A stretch of DNA of 40,574 nt, from the NCBI GenBank assembly GCA_028284745.1, contig JANQRC010000023.1, positions 1-40,574 of the forward strand, written 5' to 3'. Positions 1-8,990 of the stretch are shown here, piece by piece (the stretch's first letter is position 1; each line of letters begins with the position of its first letter). The position numbers were made by a program, and so were the translations under genes. The notes below the pieces were generated by a model. That model saw only the letters and a list, made by a program, of their open reading frames with translations. It searched no databases and was not told the origin of the DNA. This DNA comes from Flavobacteriaceae bacterium. Its GTDB lineage: Bacteria > Bacteroidota > Bacteroidia > Flavobacteriales > Flavobacteriaceae.

Positions 1-429
1 GAAGAACCACATCCTAGAGGAAACTTTCGAGCAAGCTTTCGACCTGGGATGGTACGAAATATCGAAGACATCAACCAAAATTTGAAGCATCAAAACGAAG
101 TTGTGATAGATGCGCGTTCCTCGGGAAGGTTTCACGCTACTGCACCTGAACCTAGAGCCGAGCTGAAAGGCGGGCACATTCCCAAATCGTTCAGTTTGCC
201 ATATACCGAAGTGCTTAATGATGGAAAAATGCATTCTGAGGAAGAACTCAGCAAACTGTTTGGAGCCTTGGGCCTTCCCAAAGGAGACATCGTATATTCG
301 TGCGGTTCCGGAATTACAGCCTGCATCTTGCTATTGGCTGCCGAGAGGGCGGGTATCAAAACAGGAGCGATCTACGATGGCTCATGGACAGAGTGGGGCC
401 AAGCTGTCGACGTTCCCATCAAAAAGTAA
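1..429 (+). CDS. sseA: Sulfurtransferase, rhodanese family (3' part, start outside window)
   Basis: This is the C-terminal rhodanese domain of a thiosulfate/3-mercaptopyruvate sulfurtransferase, which moves sulfane sulfur onto a catalytic cysteine. The frame is open from base 1, so the gene begins upstream; the ATG at 49 is internal, because the codons before it read EEPHPRGNFRASFRPG, which fits the linker leading into a second rhodanese domain. Visible landmarks are VVIDARSSGRF (the CH2A-like stretch), GHIPKSFSLPY, and the active-site loop CGSGITA followed by a helix. The CGSG[IV]TA loop is typical of the SseA/mercaptopyruvate type rather than single-domain GlpE proteins. It ends in VDVPIKK just before a palindromic repeat at 441-460. 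Family assignment is firm; the preferred substrate cannot be settled from this fragment. Confidence 0.9.
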   Translation, partial: EEPHPRGNFRASFRPGMVRNIEDINQNLKHQNEVVIDARSSGRFHATAPEPRAELKGGHIPKSFSLPYTEVLNDGKMHSEEELSKLFGALGLPKGDIVYSCGSGITACILLLAAERAGIKTGAIYDGSWTEWGQAVDVPIKK

Positions 430-440
430 GTCCTTTTGCC

Positions 441-460
441 ATTCCTGCGAAAGCAGGAAT
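441..460. repeat. REP-like palindrome (arms ATTCCTGC / GCAGGAAT)
   Basis: An 8-bp perfect inverted repeat with loop GAAA lies between the sulfurtransferase stop and the next start. The same arms occur twice more at 7662-7681 and 7715-7734, so this is a dispersed repeat family in this genome. It may also act as an mRNA-end hairpin, though no U-tract follows it. Confidence 0.8.
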
Positions 461-483
461 CCAGATAAAAAGTATCCAATAAA

Positions 484-1104
484 GTGAAAGAGAGAACCTT
501 TGTAGCATTGACGCTGATTGCCGCTTGGGCGTTCCCACAGAAGGAAAGCACGAAGACTATTGATGCTACCGATATACAAAGTATCGAGTTGGATGCCTCC
601 AGTGTTTTTCAGGTGAATGTGTCCACGCACGAGTCACAAGAAATTATCATCGCCATGCATACCGAAGGCGAGTTCGCCAACGATCTTTTCATCACGCAAA
701 AGCATCAGGGAAATAGCCTCCGGATAGGCACGGCATTTCAACCTGCATTTAAGGACCATAACGATAAACTGAGCGCACATAAGGTGATCTCCTTGTCGAT
801 GGAGATCAAGGTGCCCAACGATAAACTTTTCACCATAGAGAGCGATATTGCCAATGTCACGTTTTATGGGAGCGTTCCTGTATTGAAAGCCTATCTGCAA
901 AGTGGCTTCTGTGTGTTGAAAGACTTCTATGGCAATGCAGACATCATCACCCAGAAAGGACCGATCGAGCTCATGACCCGAAGCGGTATTGTCCATGCAG
1001 AATCTAAAAATGGAAAGGTAGTTGTCGATGCCTTGTCGTTGGGCAATAATAAAATTTCGTTAAAAACCATCGATGGTGACATTCGGGTGATCAGAACCCA
1101 ATAA
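484..1104 (+). CDS. Secreted beta-repeat protein, DUF4097/adhesin-like
   Basis: A 206-residue protein starting at a GTG codon. The N-terminus KERTFVALTLIAAWAFPQ reads as a short signal peptide. The remainder alternates short hydrophobic and polar strands (IQSIELDASSVFQVNV, HKVISLSMEIKVP, IELMTRSGIVHAESKNGKV, ISLKTIDGDIRV), the stacked-strand pattern of DUF4097/DUF2807-type putative adhesin domains in Bacteroidota. No catalytic motif is visible. The gene lies 31 nt before lspA on the same strand and may share its transcript. The fold is inferred from strand periodicity only, and I cannot assign a function. An ATG-initiated alternative is not evident near the N-terminus, which supports the GTG start. 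Confidence 0.7.
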   Translation: MKERTFVALTLIAAWAFPQKESTKTIDATDIQSIELDASSVFQVNVSTHESQEIIIAMHTEGEFANDLFITQKHQGNSLRIGTAFQPAFKDHNDKLSAHKVISLSMEIKVPNDKLFTIESDIANVTFYGSVPVLKAYLQSGFCVLKDFYGNADIITQKGPIELMTRSGIVHAESKNGKVVVDALSLGNNKISLKTIDGDIRVIRTQ

Positions 1105-1135
1105 TATTTCTATTTTTGCCATCATTCGTAAGCCA

Positions 1136-1780
1136 ATGTCCCTTAAGAAAGCTACTGTAATCATTATTATCATCTTGCTCATCGATCAATGGAGCAAGAT
1201 CTACATCAAGACAAGTTTTCCACTTACGGGATTTGGACATAGCCCCATTGTAGATTGGGGCTTCTTCAAGTTGTTGTTTGTAGAGAACAAAGGGATGGCC
1301 TGGGGTACCAAGCTGAGCGACTTCCTCCCGTTTCTTTCAGACAGAACAGCCAAGACCATACTGACGTCTTTTAGGCTTCTGGCAATTATCGGGATCGGCT
1401 ACTGGTTAAAGGACGCCATCAACAAGAATGGTCCACGTGTCTTGATTATCTGCATTGCCTTGATCTTTGCAGGAGCGTTGGGCAATATCATAGACTCTGT
1501 GTTCTACGGTGTTCTATTTAGTGATAGCTATGGCCAAGTGGCTAGCTTTCTGCCCGAAGGTGGTGGGTACGAAACGTTGTTTCATGGTCATGTGGTAGAC
1601 ATGCTGCAATTTCCGTTGGCTACCTGGACGTGGCCTGATTGGGTGCCAGGCATGGGCGGAAGTGAATACACCTTCTTCGAACCGGTATTCAACATTGCAG
1701 ATTCTTCGATCAGTGTTGGTGTGATCTTGCTGTTACTTTTCAATAAGAAGGCATTTCCACCTAAGACTGCTGAGGCTTAG
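1136..1780 (+). CDS. lspA: Lipoprotein signal peptidase LspA (signal peptidase II)
   Basis: This inner-membrane aspartyl protease cuts prolipoproteins before the lipid-modified cysteine. Four hydrophobic segments are visible, at roughly residues 7-20, 60-75, 103-125 and 190-206. Family motifs are present: LLIDQWSK near the N-terminus, VENKGMAWG, IFAGALGNIID, the first catalytic Asp in GHVVDMLQFP and the second in FNIADSSISVG. At 214 residues it is longer than the 160-170 of proteobacterial LspA because of a loop between the third membrane segment and the VVDML motif and another before FNIADS; long loops here are typical of Bacteroidota enzymes. Its stop overlaps the stop of the convergent gene by 4 bp. 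Assignment is secure. Confidence 0.95.
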   Translation: MSLKKATVIIIIILLIDQWSKIYIKTSFPLTGFGHSPIVDWGFFKLLFVENKGMAWGTKLSDFLPFLSDRTAKTILTSFRLLAIIGIGYWLKDAINKNGPRVLIICIALIFAGALGNIIDSVFYGVLFSDSYGQVASFLPEGGGYETLFHGHVVDMLQFPLATWTWPDWVPGMGGSEYTFFEPVFNIADSSISVGVILLLLFNKKAFPPKTAEA

Positions 1781-2340
1781 AAATTGTAGGTCTTATCGGG
1801 CGTCACGCAGAAATTCAAGGGAACATCTTCTTTTGAAACTTCGATATGCTCCTCAGCATCGAAGAAGCTCAAGCCTACTTTGACGACATCTTTTCGACAT
1901 TCAGATAAAAAGCGGTCGTAAAATCCTTTACCATAACCAATTCGATTTCCTTGTTTGTCGAATGCCAGTAGCGGTACAAATACCACATCAATAGCATTTT
2001 CGGGAACCGTAAGGCCATCGATAGGTTCGGGGATGCCAAATTCGTTTTCTTGAATGTGTGTGTTTTCTGTCAATAGAATAGATGTCAACGCTAAGGTGCT
2101 AAAGTCACTTTTCGGGATCACTACTTCTTTGTCTCTGCCATGAAGAATGCTTAGCAAATACCCAGTATCCACTTCTTTTTGCTTTTCAATAGGCAGAAAG
2201 ATATGGTAATATGCATACTGCCATATCGGAAGCTGTAGTGCATGATTTGCAATTGACATACTCATAGAGTCTCTGGCTTCGCTAGTAAATTGAGTACGAA
2301 GGGTCTTGTATCTCTTACGCAATTCCGTTTTTGAAAGCAT
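1777..2340 (-). CDS. 5-formyltetrahydrofolate cyclo-ligase
   Basis: This enzyme converts 5-formyl-THF to 5,10-methenyl-THF with ATP, in cytosolic one-carbon metabolism. The 187-residue length is normal. The N-terminal KTELRKRYKTLR helix is the family's K-x-x-[LM]R-x-x-[FY]-x-x-x-R element, and the C-terminal half has the diagnostic ATP/folate loop GNRIGYGKGFYDRFLS, followed by VGLSFFDAEE and a C-terminal strand ending in D-K-T-Y-N-F. VFVPLLAFDKQGNRIG also matches the family. It is convergent with lspA and overlaps it by 4 bp at the 3' ends, so no terminator fits between them. The gene starts 72 bp from the divergent uvrC. Confidence 0.95.
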   Translation of the reverse strand: MLSKTELRKRYKTLRTQFTSEARDSMSMSIANHALQLPIWQYAYYHIFLPIEKQKEVDTGYLLSILHGRDKEVVIPKSDFSTLALTSILLTENTHIQENEFGIPEPIDGLTVPENAIDVVFVPLLAFDKQGNRIGYGKGFYDRFLSECRKDVVKVGLSFFDAEEHIEVSKEDVPLNFCVTPDKTYNF

Positions 2341-2412
2341 AGTGTTTCTATCTCGAATTTATCATTCAATGTACGGTTTTCAGAAGAAACAAATTCCACC
2401 TAACTTTGTGTA

Positions 2413-4200
2413 ATGACCCGACCTTCTTTAGACCTTCTAGTAAAAACATTGCCCAAGTCTCCAGGCGTATACCAGTTCTATGATAAAGACGGCAAGATCA
2501 TCTATGTAGGGAAGGCTAAAGACCTTAAGAAAAGGGTTTCTTCATATTTCAACAAGAATCATGAATACGGGAAGACGCGAATTCTCGTAAAAAAGATTGC
2601 AGACATCAAACATATAGTAGTACCGACCGAGACGGATGCCTTACTGCTGGAGAATAACCTGATCAAGAAGTATCAGCCACGTTACAATGTGATGCTGAAG
2701 GATGATAAGTCGTACCCTTGGATCTGCATCAAGAAAGAACGTTTCCCAAGAGTTTTTCAAACCCGAAAAGTGATTCGTGATGGGTCAGAGTACTTTGGCC
2801 CGTACACCAATGTGAGAACCGTAAGGACGCTGTTAGAGTTGATCAGGGGGTTGTATCCGCTTCGTACCTGTAATTATGACCTTTCAGAGGAAAAGATCGC
2901 TGCGGGAAAATACAAGGTGTGCCTGGAATACCATTTGGGTAACTGCCTAGGTCCTTGCGAGGGGTTTCAGGCCGAGGAGAGCTATAATGAAGAAATAAAG
3001 GCCATTCGTGAGATCATTAAGGGAAATTTTAAAGACTCATTAAATCAGTTCAAGGCACAGATGAAGGCGTTGGCAGCTGATATGCAGTTTGAAGAAGCAC
3101 AAAAGATCAAAGAAAAGATCGAGACGTTGCAGAACTATCAGTCAAAGTCTACCATCGTAAACCCCAAGATCAGTAATGTGGACGTGTTCTCTGTAGTTTC
3201 TGATGAAAGCTATGGCTATGTCAACTTCTTACAACTCTCCTTTGGAAGTATCATTAGAGCACACACGTTAGAGATCAAGAAGAAACTAGACGAGACCGAT
3301 AAAGAATTGCTAGAATTGGTGGCCACGGAATTACGCAACCGATTTCATTCACGATCAAAAGAGGTGTTCACGCCTTTTCCGATAGACTTGGGCGAGAACA
3401 TCAAAGTCACAGTGCCAAAGCTAGGAGATAAGAAGAAGCTGGTAGAACTTTCGATGCGTAATGCCAAATTGTATCGGATGGAGCGATTCAAGCAAGTGAA
3501 GGTGACCGACCCCGACCGCCATGCCAATCGCATCATGGCACAGATGCAGAAAGACCTTCGCCTTTCTGAAGAGCCAAGACATATCGAATGCTTTGATAAT
3601 TCCAATATTCAGGGCACCAATCCCGTTGCTGCATGCGTAGTATTCAAGAATGGAAAGCCTAGCAAGAGAGACTATCGTCACTTCAATATAAAGACTGTAG
3701 AGGGGCCAGATGATTTTGCTTCCATGGAAGAAGTGGTATACCGTCGTTATAAAAGATTGCGAGATGAAGAGCAACCTTTACCCCAATTGGTCATCATAGA
3801 TGGTGGCAAGGGGCAATTATCGTCTTCTTTAAAAAGCTTAGACAAATTGAATCTGAGAGGGAAAATAGCCATCATTGGTATTGCCAAGCGTTTGGAAGAG
3901 ATCTATTATCCGGGCGATTCGATTCCGTTGTATCTAGACAAGAGGTCAGAGACATTAAAGGTGATCCAGCACCTGCGAAACGAGGCGCACCGCTTTGGGA
4001 TCACTTTCCACAGGAACAAGCGTAGCAAAGCCGCTCTGAATTCTTCCTTGGAAGAGATCGATGGCATCGGAGAGAAGACGATCACACAGCTGTTGAAACG
4101 ATTCAGATCCGTAAAGCGAGTTAAGGAGGCATCCCTAGAGAGTTTGTCGGCTACCATTGGGACATCTAAAGCAAAAAAGGTCTATGAACATTTCCACTAA
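2413..4200 (+). CDS. uvrC: Excinuclease ABC subunit C
   Basis: UvrC makes the dual incision in nucleotide excision repair together with UvrA and UvrB. The protein is 595 residues, the expected size. Domains in order: GIY-YIG nuclease (GVYQFYDKDGKIIYVGKAKDLKKR, about residues 17-41, with the catalytic Tyr and Arg), a cysteine cluster at CNYDL...CLEYHLGNCLGPC (about 153-177), a UVR UvrB-binding helix pair (MQFEEAQKIKEKIETL, about 219-234), the RNase H-like 5' endonuclease (IECFDNSNIQGTNPVAACVVFKNG and LVIIDGGKGQL, supplying acidic metal ligands) and C-terminal tandem helix-hairpin-helix motifs (LEEIDGIGEKTITQLLKRF). It is intact. The next gene follows by 18 nt. Confidence 0.98.
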   Translation: MTRPSLDLLVKTLPKSPGVYQFYDKDGKIIYVGKAKDLKKRVSSYFNKNHEYGKTRILVKKIADIKHIVVPTETDALLLENNLIKKYQPRYNVMLKDDKSYPWICIKKERFPRVFQTRKVIRDGSEYFGPYTNVRTVRTLLELIRGLYPLRTCNYDLSEEKIAAGKYKVCLEYHLGNCLGPCEGFQAEESYNEEIKAIREIIKGNFKDSLNQFKAQMKALAADMQFEEAQKIKEKIETLQNYQSKSTIVNPKISNVDVFSVVSDESYGYVNFLQLSFGSIIRAHTLEIKKKLDETDKELLELVATELRNRFHSRSKEVFTPFPIDLGENIKVTVPKLGDKKKLVELSMRNAKLYRMERFKQVKVTDPDRHANRIMAQMQKDLRLSEEPRHIECFDNSNIQGTNPVAACVVFKNGKPSKRDYRHFNIKTVEGPDDFASMEEVVYRRYKRLRDEEQPLPQLVIIDGGKGQLSSSLKSLDKLNLRGKIAIIGIAKRLEEIYYPGDSIPLYLDKRSETLKVIQHLRNEAHRFGITFHRNKRSKAALNSSLEEIDGIGEKTITQLLKRFRSVKRVKEASLESLSATIGTSKAKKVYEHFH

Positions 4201-4218
4201 ATGGCTAACTTCACCTAG

Positions 4219-6444
4219 ATGAAAATACGCATACTTCTTGTGGTATTCCTAATTGGTCCTTGCTCCTTTTCCCAGCAAGAGGACTCAACCGACGTAAAGG
4301 TAGGCCTAGTGCTCAGTGGAGGTGGGGCCAAGGGTTTGGCGCATGTTGGTGCGTTAAAAGTGATCGAAGCGTCTGGAGTTCGTATCGATTATATCGGCGG
4401 GACCAGTATGGGCGCCATTGTCGGGGCGTTGTACGCCTCTGGCTACTCTGCCCACCAATTAGACTCTATTTTCCGAGCGGTAGACTTCAATACCTTGATA
4501 CAGGACGAATTGCCACGATCGGCCAAGACCTTTTACGAAAAGGAAGGTGCCGAACGATATGCATTGACATTGCCTTTTGACGATTTCAAGGTAAGCTTTC
4601 CAAAAGGAATCTCCTCCGGACAGAATGTATACAACCTCTTAGAGCAGCTAACAGCTCATGTGTCGAACATTCATGACTTTGAGCAATTGCCAATACCCTT
4701 TCTCTGCATCGCCACCGATGTAGAATTGGGCGTGCCCATTGTGCTAGAACACGGGTACTTGGCCGAAGCGATCAGTGCCAGTGGGGCTTTCCCCTCTCTT
4801 TTCAAACCATTGATGATAGAAGACCAATTGCTTATTGATGGCGGAGTCACCAACAATTATCCAATTGATGAAATTCTGGAAAAGGGCATTGATGTTGTCA
4901 TAGGTGTTGATGTACAAGATGACCTTGCCGAACGGGAGACGCTTACCACGGCTCCAGACATCTTGCTTCAAATAAACAACTACCGTACGGTGCAGGATAT
5001 GGAGAAGAAGCGTCAAAAGACAGACATTTACATAAAACCCGACATCAAAGATTTTACAGTGATATCCTTTGACCAAGGGGCCGAGATCATTGCTAACGGA
5101 GAAACAGGCGCCAACGAGAAGTTGGGCCAGTTACGAAAATTGGCAAGAAGACAAAAAGTCAATTCGAAAAAAAGGGGAGTTACGATTGCAGACTCACTTA
5201 CTATTGATGGGTATTATCTAAGAGGGGACACGCGATTTTCTAGAGCGTACATCAAGGGAAAACTAAGATTGAAGGAATTGCCTATCACGACCTCTTACGA
5301 GAAGTTCCATCAAGGAATTAGCAACTTGGTAGCTACAGGTAACTTTGATCAAGTGCGCCATAAACTTATAGATGCTCCCGAAGGCAAGCACACATTGCAA
5401 CTGAACCTGGAAGATACGCCCAACACCATGTTTCTAAGAGCAGGAGTGCACTATGATGACCTATACAAAAGCGCGGCGTTACTAAACCTTACCAAGAAGC
5501 GATTGGTCTTTGACGATGATGCATTTTCTTTTGACTTCATTCTAGGAGACAATATCCGCTACAATATAGACTATCATGTAGATAGAGGCTTTTATTGGAC
5601 ATGGGGCGTGAAATCGCGCTACAACAAATTTGTTGAGGCCATACAGCCTGGCAACTTTGATATTTTTGGGGAAAGTGACCTTTCTAGCATCAGTCGGCTA
5701 GACCTTAGGGTCCAAGATTTTACCAATCAGGTGTACTTTCAAACGGTCATCAGAGAGGAGTTTGCCTTTGGCATGGGCGTAGAGCATAAGTTCTTGCGCT
5801 ATGATACTGAAACGCTGACCGATGCCGAAGGCGAGGAAGTGGTCTTTGAGAGAAGTAATTTTTACGGCCCGTTCGGATATTTAAAACTAGATACGTACAA
5901 TAAGCGCTACTTCCCTACTAAAGGACTGTTCTTTGACGGTCAATTCAACGCCTATCTTTTTTCAAATGACTTCACGGGCGATTTCAGCGAGTTTTCCATT
6001 GCCAAGGCTAAGATGGGCTTTGCAACGCCAATAATAGATAAAGTGAGCTTTCATTTTACTACAGAGGGTGGCCTTGTGCTGGGGAGTACAGAACTAAATA
6101 CGTTCAACTTTGTGTTTGGCGGATTCGGGAATGAGTTCATCAACAATTTTGTCCCTTTCTACGGATATGATTTTTTAAGCTTTGATAGCAACAGCTTTGT
6201 GAAGGCCACATTCAATTTGGACTATGAATTCTACAAAGAGAATCATCTCAACTTCGCAGCCAATTTTGCCAATGCAGACGAAGACATTTTCAAAGATGGC
6301 GAATGGCTGACATCGCCCGAATTTTCGGGCTATGCAGTGGGTTATGGCTTAGAGACCTTCTTAGGCCCCATGCAGGTAAAATACACATGGTCTCCTGAGA
6401 CAGATAAGGCGTTGTGGCTCTTTTCCATGGGCTTTTGGTTTTAG
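4219..6444 (+). CDS. Patatin-like phospholipase fused to an outer-membrane beta-barrel
   Basis: A 741-residue protein with signal peptide KIRILLVVFLIGPCSFSQ. The N-terminal half is a patatin lipase: oxyanion loop SGGGAKG at 33-39, nucleophile Ser63 in GGTSMG, and catalytic Asp in LLIDGGVTNNYP at about residue 210. After a POTRA-like segment (about 320-400), the C-terminal half is a BamA/Omp85-type barrel of alternating strands ending in the aromatic LWLFSMGFWF. This architecture matches the PlpD/type Vd group, in which the lipase is delivered to the cell surface by its own barrel; several Bacteroidota members stay cell-associated. The Ser/Asp dyad is complete, so activity is expected. It sits 18 nt behind uvrC but has no functional link to it. 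A new promoter starts exactly at its stop codon. Confidence 0.93.
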   Translation: MKIRILLVVFLIGPCSFSQQEDSTDVKVGLVLSGGGAKGLAHVGALKVIEASGVRIDYIGGTSMGAIVGALYASGYSAHQLDSIFRAVDFNTLIQDELPRSAKTFYEKEGAERYALTLPFDDFKVSFPKGISSGQNVYNLLEQLTAHVSNIHDFEQLPIPFLCIATDVELGVPIVLEHGYLAEAISASGAFPSLFKPLMIEDQLLIDGGVTNNYPIDEILEKGIDVVIGVDVQDDLAERETLTTAPDILLQINNYRTVQDMEKKRQKTDIYIKPDIKDFTVISFDQGAEIIANGETGANEKLGQLRKLARRQKVNSKKRGVTIADSLTIDGYYLRGDTRFSRAYIKGKLRLKELPITTSYEKFHQGISNLVATGNFDQVRHKLIDAPEGKHTLQLNLEDTPNTMFLRAGVHYDDLYKSAALLNLTKKRLVFDDDAFSFDFILGDNIRYNIDYHVDRGFYWTWGVKSRYNKFVEAIQPGNFDIFGESDLSSISRLDLRVQDFTNQVYFQTVIREEFAFGMGVEHKFLRYDTETLTDAEGEEVVFERSNFYGPFGYLKLDTYNKRYFPTKGLFFDGQFNAYLFSNDFTGDFSEFSIAKAKMGFATPIIDKVSFHFTTEGGLVLGSTELNTFNFVFGGFGNEFINNFVPFYGYDFLSFDSNSFVKATFNLDYEFYKENHLNFAANFANADEDIFKDGEWLTSPEFSGYAVGYGLETFLGPMQVKYTWSPETDKALWLFSMGFWF

Positions 6445-6475
6445 TTTGAAGCTTCCTTTTTTATTCCGATATTTG
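6445..6475 (+). promoter_or_regulatory. Predicted promoter of hmgA (TTTG-N19-GATATTTG)
   Basis: TTTG at 6445-6448 and GATATTTG at 6468-6475 are 19 bp apart, one mismatch from the Bacteroidetes sigma-A form TTTG-N19-TAnnTTTG. It lies immediately after the patatin stop and about 22 bp before the hmgA start, giving a short leader. Confidence 0.5.
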
Positions 6476-6497
6476 TGCTACTAAAACGTTTTCGCCA

Positions 6498-7655
6498 ATG
6501 CCTTTTTATCATCAATTAGGAAAGATTCCGCACAAGCGGCATACACAGTTCCGAAAGCCCGACGGAAACCTCTACCACGAGCAACTATTCGGTACCATCG
6601 GTTTTGACGGGATGTACTCGAACCTGTATCATATCCATCGACCGACCCAAGTGAAAGAGATCAGAGGGCAATATAGTGTGGCTCCCAAGATCGCCAAGCC
6701 AAATCACATCCAATCGTATCGTTTCAGAGGATTTCAAGTGCCCCAAGAAGAGGATTACCTTGAAAGTAGAAAGACGATCCTATGCAACAGCGACTGCAAC
6801 ATCATCTTGGCAGCACCCAAACAATCCACAACAGCATATTTCTACAAGAATTCTGATGCTGACGAGCTGGTCTTTGTGCATCGTGGAAGCGGAAAACTTC
6901 GCACGTTGCTAGGAAATCTGGACTTTGCTTATGGCGACTATTTATTGATCCCTCGTGGTATTATCTACCAGATAGATTTTGACGCACAAGACAACCGCCT
7001 ATTCATCGTAGAATCCTATCGACCTATCTATACACCAAAACGCTATCGCAACTGGTTTGGACAATTGTTAGAACATTCGCCCTTCTGTGAGCGAGACCTG
7101 CGTCGCCCAACCGAGCTGGAAAGTCATGACGAGAAGGGAGAATTTCTGATGAAGGTCAAAAAGCAGGGCGACATCTTCGATATGGTATATGCCACGCATC
7201 CGTTTGACGTGGTCGGCTATGATGGGTTCAATTATCCGTATGCTTTTAGCATCCATGATTTTGAGCCGATAACGGGGCGGGTACATCAACCACCACCAGT
7301 GCACCAAACCTTTGAGACAGATGCTTTTGTGGTCTGTTCGTTCTGTCCTCGTTTGTATGACTATCATCCACAGAGCATACCAGCACCCTATAATCATAGC
7401 AATATAGACAGCGATGAAGTGCTTTACTATGTAGATGGTGATTTTATGAGTCGGAATGATATTGACGCTGGTCATATCTCGCTGCATCCTGCTGGGATCC
7501 CTCACGGACCGCATCCTGGCGCGTACGAGCGAAGCATTGGGCAGACCAAGACCGACGAATTAGCAGTCATGGTCGATACTTTCAAGCCATTAAAGGTCAC
7601 AGAAGATGCTTTAAAGATAGCAGATGAGACCTATCACAGATCTTGGTTAGATTAG
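6498..7655 (+). CDS. hmgA: Homogentisate 1,2-dioxygenase
   Basis: This Fe(II) cupin enzyme opens the ring of homogentisate to maleylacetoacetate, the step after HPPD in tyrosine catabolism. The 385-residue length matches the short bacterial type (the human enzyme is about 445). Iron ligands are visible in HSNIDSDEVLYYVDG (first His and Glu) and in HPAGIPHGPHPG (second His), the signature of the family. Other landmarks are GTIGFDGMYSNLYHIHRPT near the N-terminus and YPYAFSIHDFEPITGRVHQPPP, which holds an active-site His. It is followed 94 nt later by hppD in the same direction, separated by two oppositely oriented REP-like palindromes. The pairing with hppD confirms the pathway. Confidence 0.97.
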   Translation: MPFYHQLGKIPHKRHTQFRKPDGNLYHEQLFGTIGFDGMYSNLYHIHRPTQVKEIRGQYSVAPKIAKPNHIQSYRFRGFQVPQEEDYLESRKTILCNSDCNIILAAPKQSTTAYFYKNSDADELVFVHRGSGKLRTLLGNLDFAYGDYLLIPRGIIYQIDFDAQDNRLFIVESYRPIYTPKRYRNWFGQLLEHSPFCERDLRRPTELESHDEKGEFLMKVKKQGDIFDMVYATHPFDVVGYDGFNYPYAFSIHDFEPITGRVHQPPPVHQTFETDAFVVCSFCPRLYDYHPQSIPAPYNHSNIDSDEVLYYVDGDFMSRNDIDAGHISLHPAGIPHGPHPGAYERSIGQTKTDELAVMVDTFKPLKVTEDALKIADETYHRSWLD

Positions 7656-7661
7656 AATGTG

Positions 7662-7734
7662 ATTCCTGCGAAGGCAGGAATCCAAATAGAATTTTCATGT
7701 ATTTATAGATCAAGATTCCTGCCTTCGCAGGAAT
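7662..7734. repeat. Pair of REP-like palindromes between hmgA and hppD
   Basis: Two copies of the ATTCCTGC/GCAGGAAT palindrome stand at 7662-7681 (loop GAAG) and 7715-7734 (loop CTTC), in opposite orientation. Each can fold alone, and together they could form a longer hairpin in the hmgA-hppD transcript. The second ends 15 nt before the hppD ATG. They may adjust relative expression of the two genes; no U-tract of terminator quality follows. Confidence 0.8.
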
Positions 7735-7749
7735 GAAAAAAAGTTAAGA

Positions 7750-8913
7750 ATGGCAGCCGAAATAAAGAATTTAGAGAACATACAGAACATCACGTACGGT
7801 TTAGAGAAACTTTTCGACGAAGCAGAAGATTTTCTTCCATTGCTGGGCACAGACTACGTAGAACTCTACGTTGGCAACGCTAAGCAATCAGCACATTTTT
7901 ACAAGACAGCCTTTGGTTTTCAATCAGAAGCCTATGCTGGGCTAGAAACAGGGATGAAAGACAGGGTGTCTTACGTACTCAAACAAGACAAGATACGGTT
8001 GGTGCTCACGACACCGTTGCACGAAGGCGGAGAACTCAACGCGCATATCAATGAGCATGGCGATGGTGTAAAGGTCGTCGCCCTTTGGGTAGAAGATGCC
8101 ACCAAGGCTTTTGAAGAAACTACCAAACGAGGCGCCAAACCCTACATGGAGCCCACAAAAGAGGAAGACGAGCATGGTCATGTGGTACGTTCTGGTATTC
8201 ATACCTATGGAGAAACAGTGCACATCTTCGTGGAGAGAAAGAACTACAAAGGGGTGTTCTTGCCAGGTTATCAGAAATGGGAATCACACTATAATCCAGC
8301 TCCCGTAGGATTGCGGTATATAGACCACATGGTAGGAAACGTAGATTGGGGTCAGATGAAGAAATGGTGCGAGTTCTATGCCAAGGTGATGGGTTTTGCG
8401 CAGATCATCTCATTTACTGATGACGACATCTCAACAGACTACACGGCACTGATGAGTAAGGTAATGAGCAATGGCAATGGGCGCATCAAATTTCCTATCA
8501 ACGAACCCGCAGAAGGAAAAAAGAAGTCGCAGATAGAAGAATATATAGAATTCTACAATGGTGCAGGTGTGCAGCATATCGCAGTGGCCACTAACGACAT
8601 AGTAGCCACGGTATCGGCTATGCGAGAAAGAGGAGTTGAGTTCTTGTACGTGCCCGATACCTATTACGATGACCTATTAGAACGGGTTGGGAAGATAGAT
8701 GAGAATATCGAAGTGTTGAAAAAGCATGGCATCTTGATAGATAGGGATGACGAAGGGTATCTGCTGCAATTGTTCACAAAACCCGTTGTCGACAGGCCTA
8801 CGATGTTCTTCGAGATCATTCAGAGAAAAGGAGCGCAATCTTTCGGAGTAGGGAACTTCAAGGCCCTGTTCGAAGCCATAGAGAGAGAACAAGAATTGCG
8901 CGGAACATTATGA
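7750..8913 (+). CDS. hppD: 4-hydroxyphenylpyruvate dioxygenase
   Basis: HPPD converts 4-hydroxyphenylpyruvate to homogentisate using Fe(II) and O2. The protein is 387 residues with two VOC (glyoxalase-fold) modules: N-terminal from about residue 33 (YVELYVGNAKQSAHFY) and C-terminal from about 193. The three iron ligands are in recognisable motifs: His in IDHMVGNV (about 195), His in QHIAVATNDI (about 275) and Glu in MFFEIIQRKGAQSFG (about 357). The C-terminal cap FGVGNFKALFEAIEREQELRG closes the active site as in characterised enzymes. It lies directly downstream of hmgA, so the two catalyse consecutive steps. A terminator follows about 155 nt later, probably serving a separate small transcript. 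Confidence 0.97.
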   Translation: MAAEIKNLENIQNITYGLEKLFDEAEDFLPLLGTDYVELYVGNAKQSAHFYKTAFGFQSEAYAGLETGMKDRVSYVLKQDKIRLVLTTPLHEGGELNAHINEHGDGVKVVALWVEDATKAFEETTKRGAKPYMEPTKEEDEHGHVVRSGIHTYGETVHIFVERKNYKGVFLPGYQKWESHYNPAPVGLRYIDHMVGNVDWGQMKKWCEFYAKVMGFAQIISFTDDDISTDYTALMSKVMSNGNGRIKFPINEPAEGKKKSQIEEYIEFYNGAGVQHIAVATNDIVATVSAMRERGVEFLYVPDTYYDDLLERVGKIDENIEVLKKHGILIDRDDEGYLLQLFTKPVVDRPTMFFEIIQRKGAQSFGVGNFKALFEAIEREQELRGTL

Positions 8914-8954
8914 TAGTAGATTCATTAACAGGATGTTAAATTCATTTATTATGC

Positions 8955-8985
8955 TTGCATAACAAAATAAGCGGGCGTATATTTG
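8955..8985 (+). promoter_or_regulatory. Full-consensus Bacteroidetes promoter without an ORF behind it
   Basis: TTG at 8955-8957 and TATATTTG at 8978-8985 are separated by 20 bp, an exact match to TTG-N17-23-TAnnTTTG. The next coding start is at 9185, beyond a terminator at 9067-9092, so this promoter most likely drives a small RNA. Confidence 0.6.
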
Positions 8986-8990
8986 CAGTG

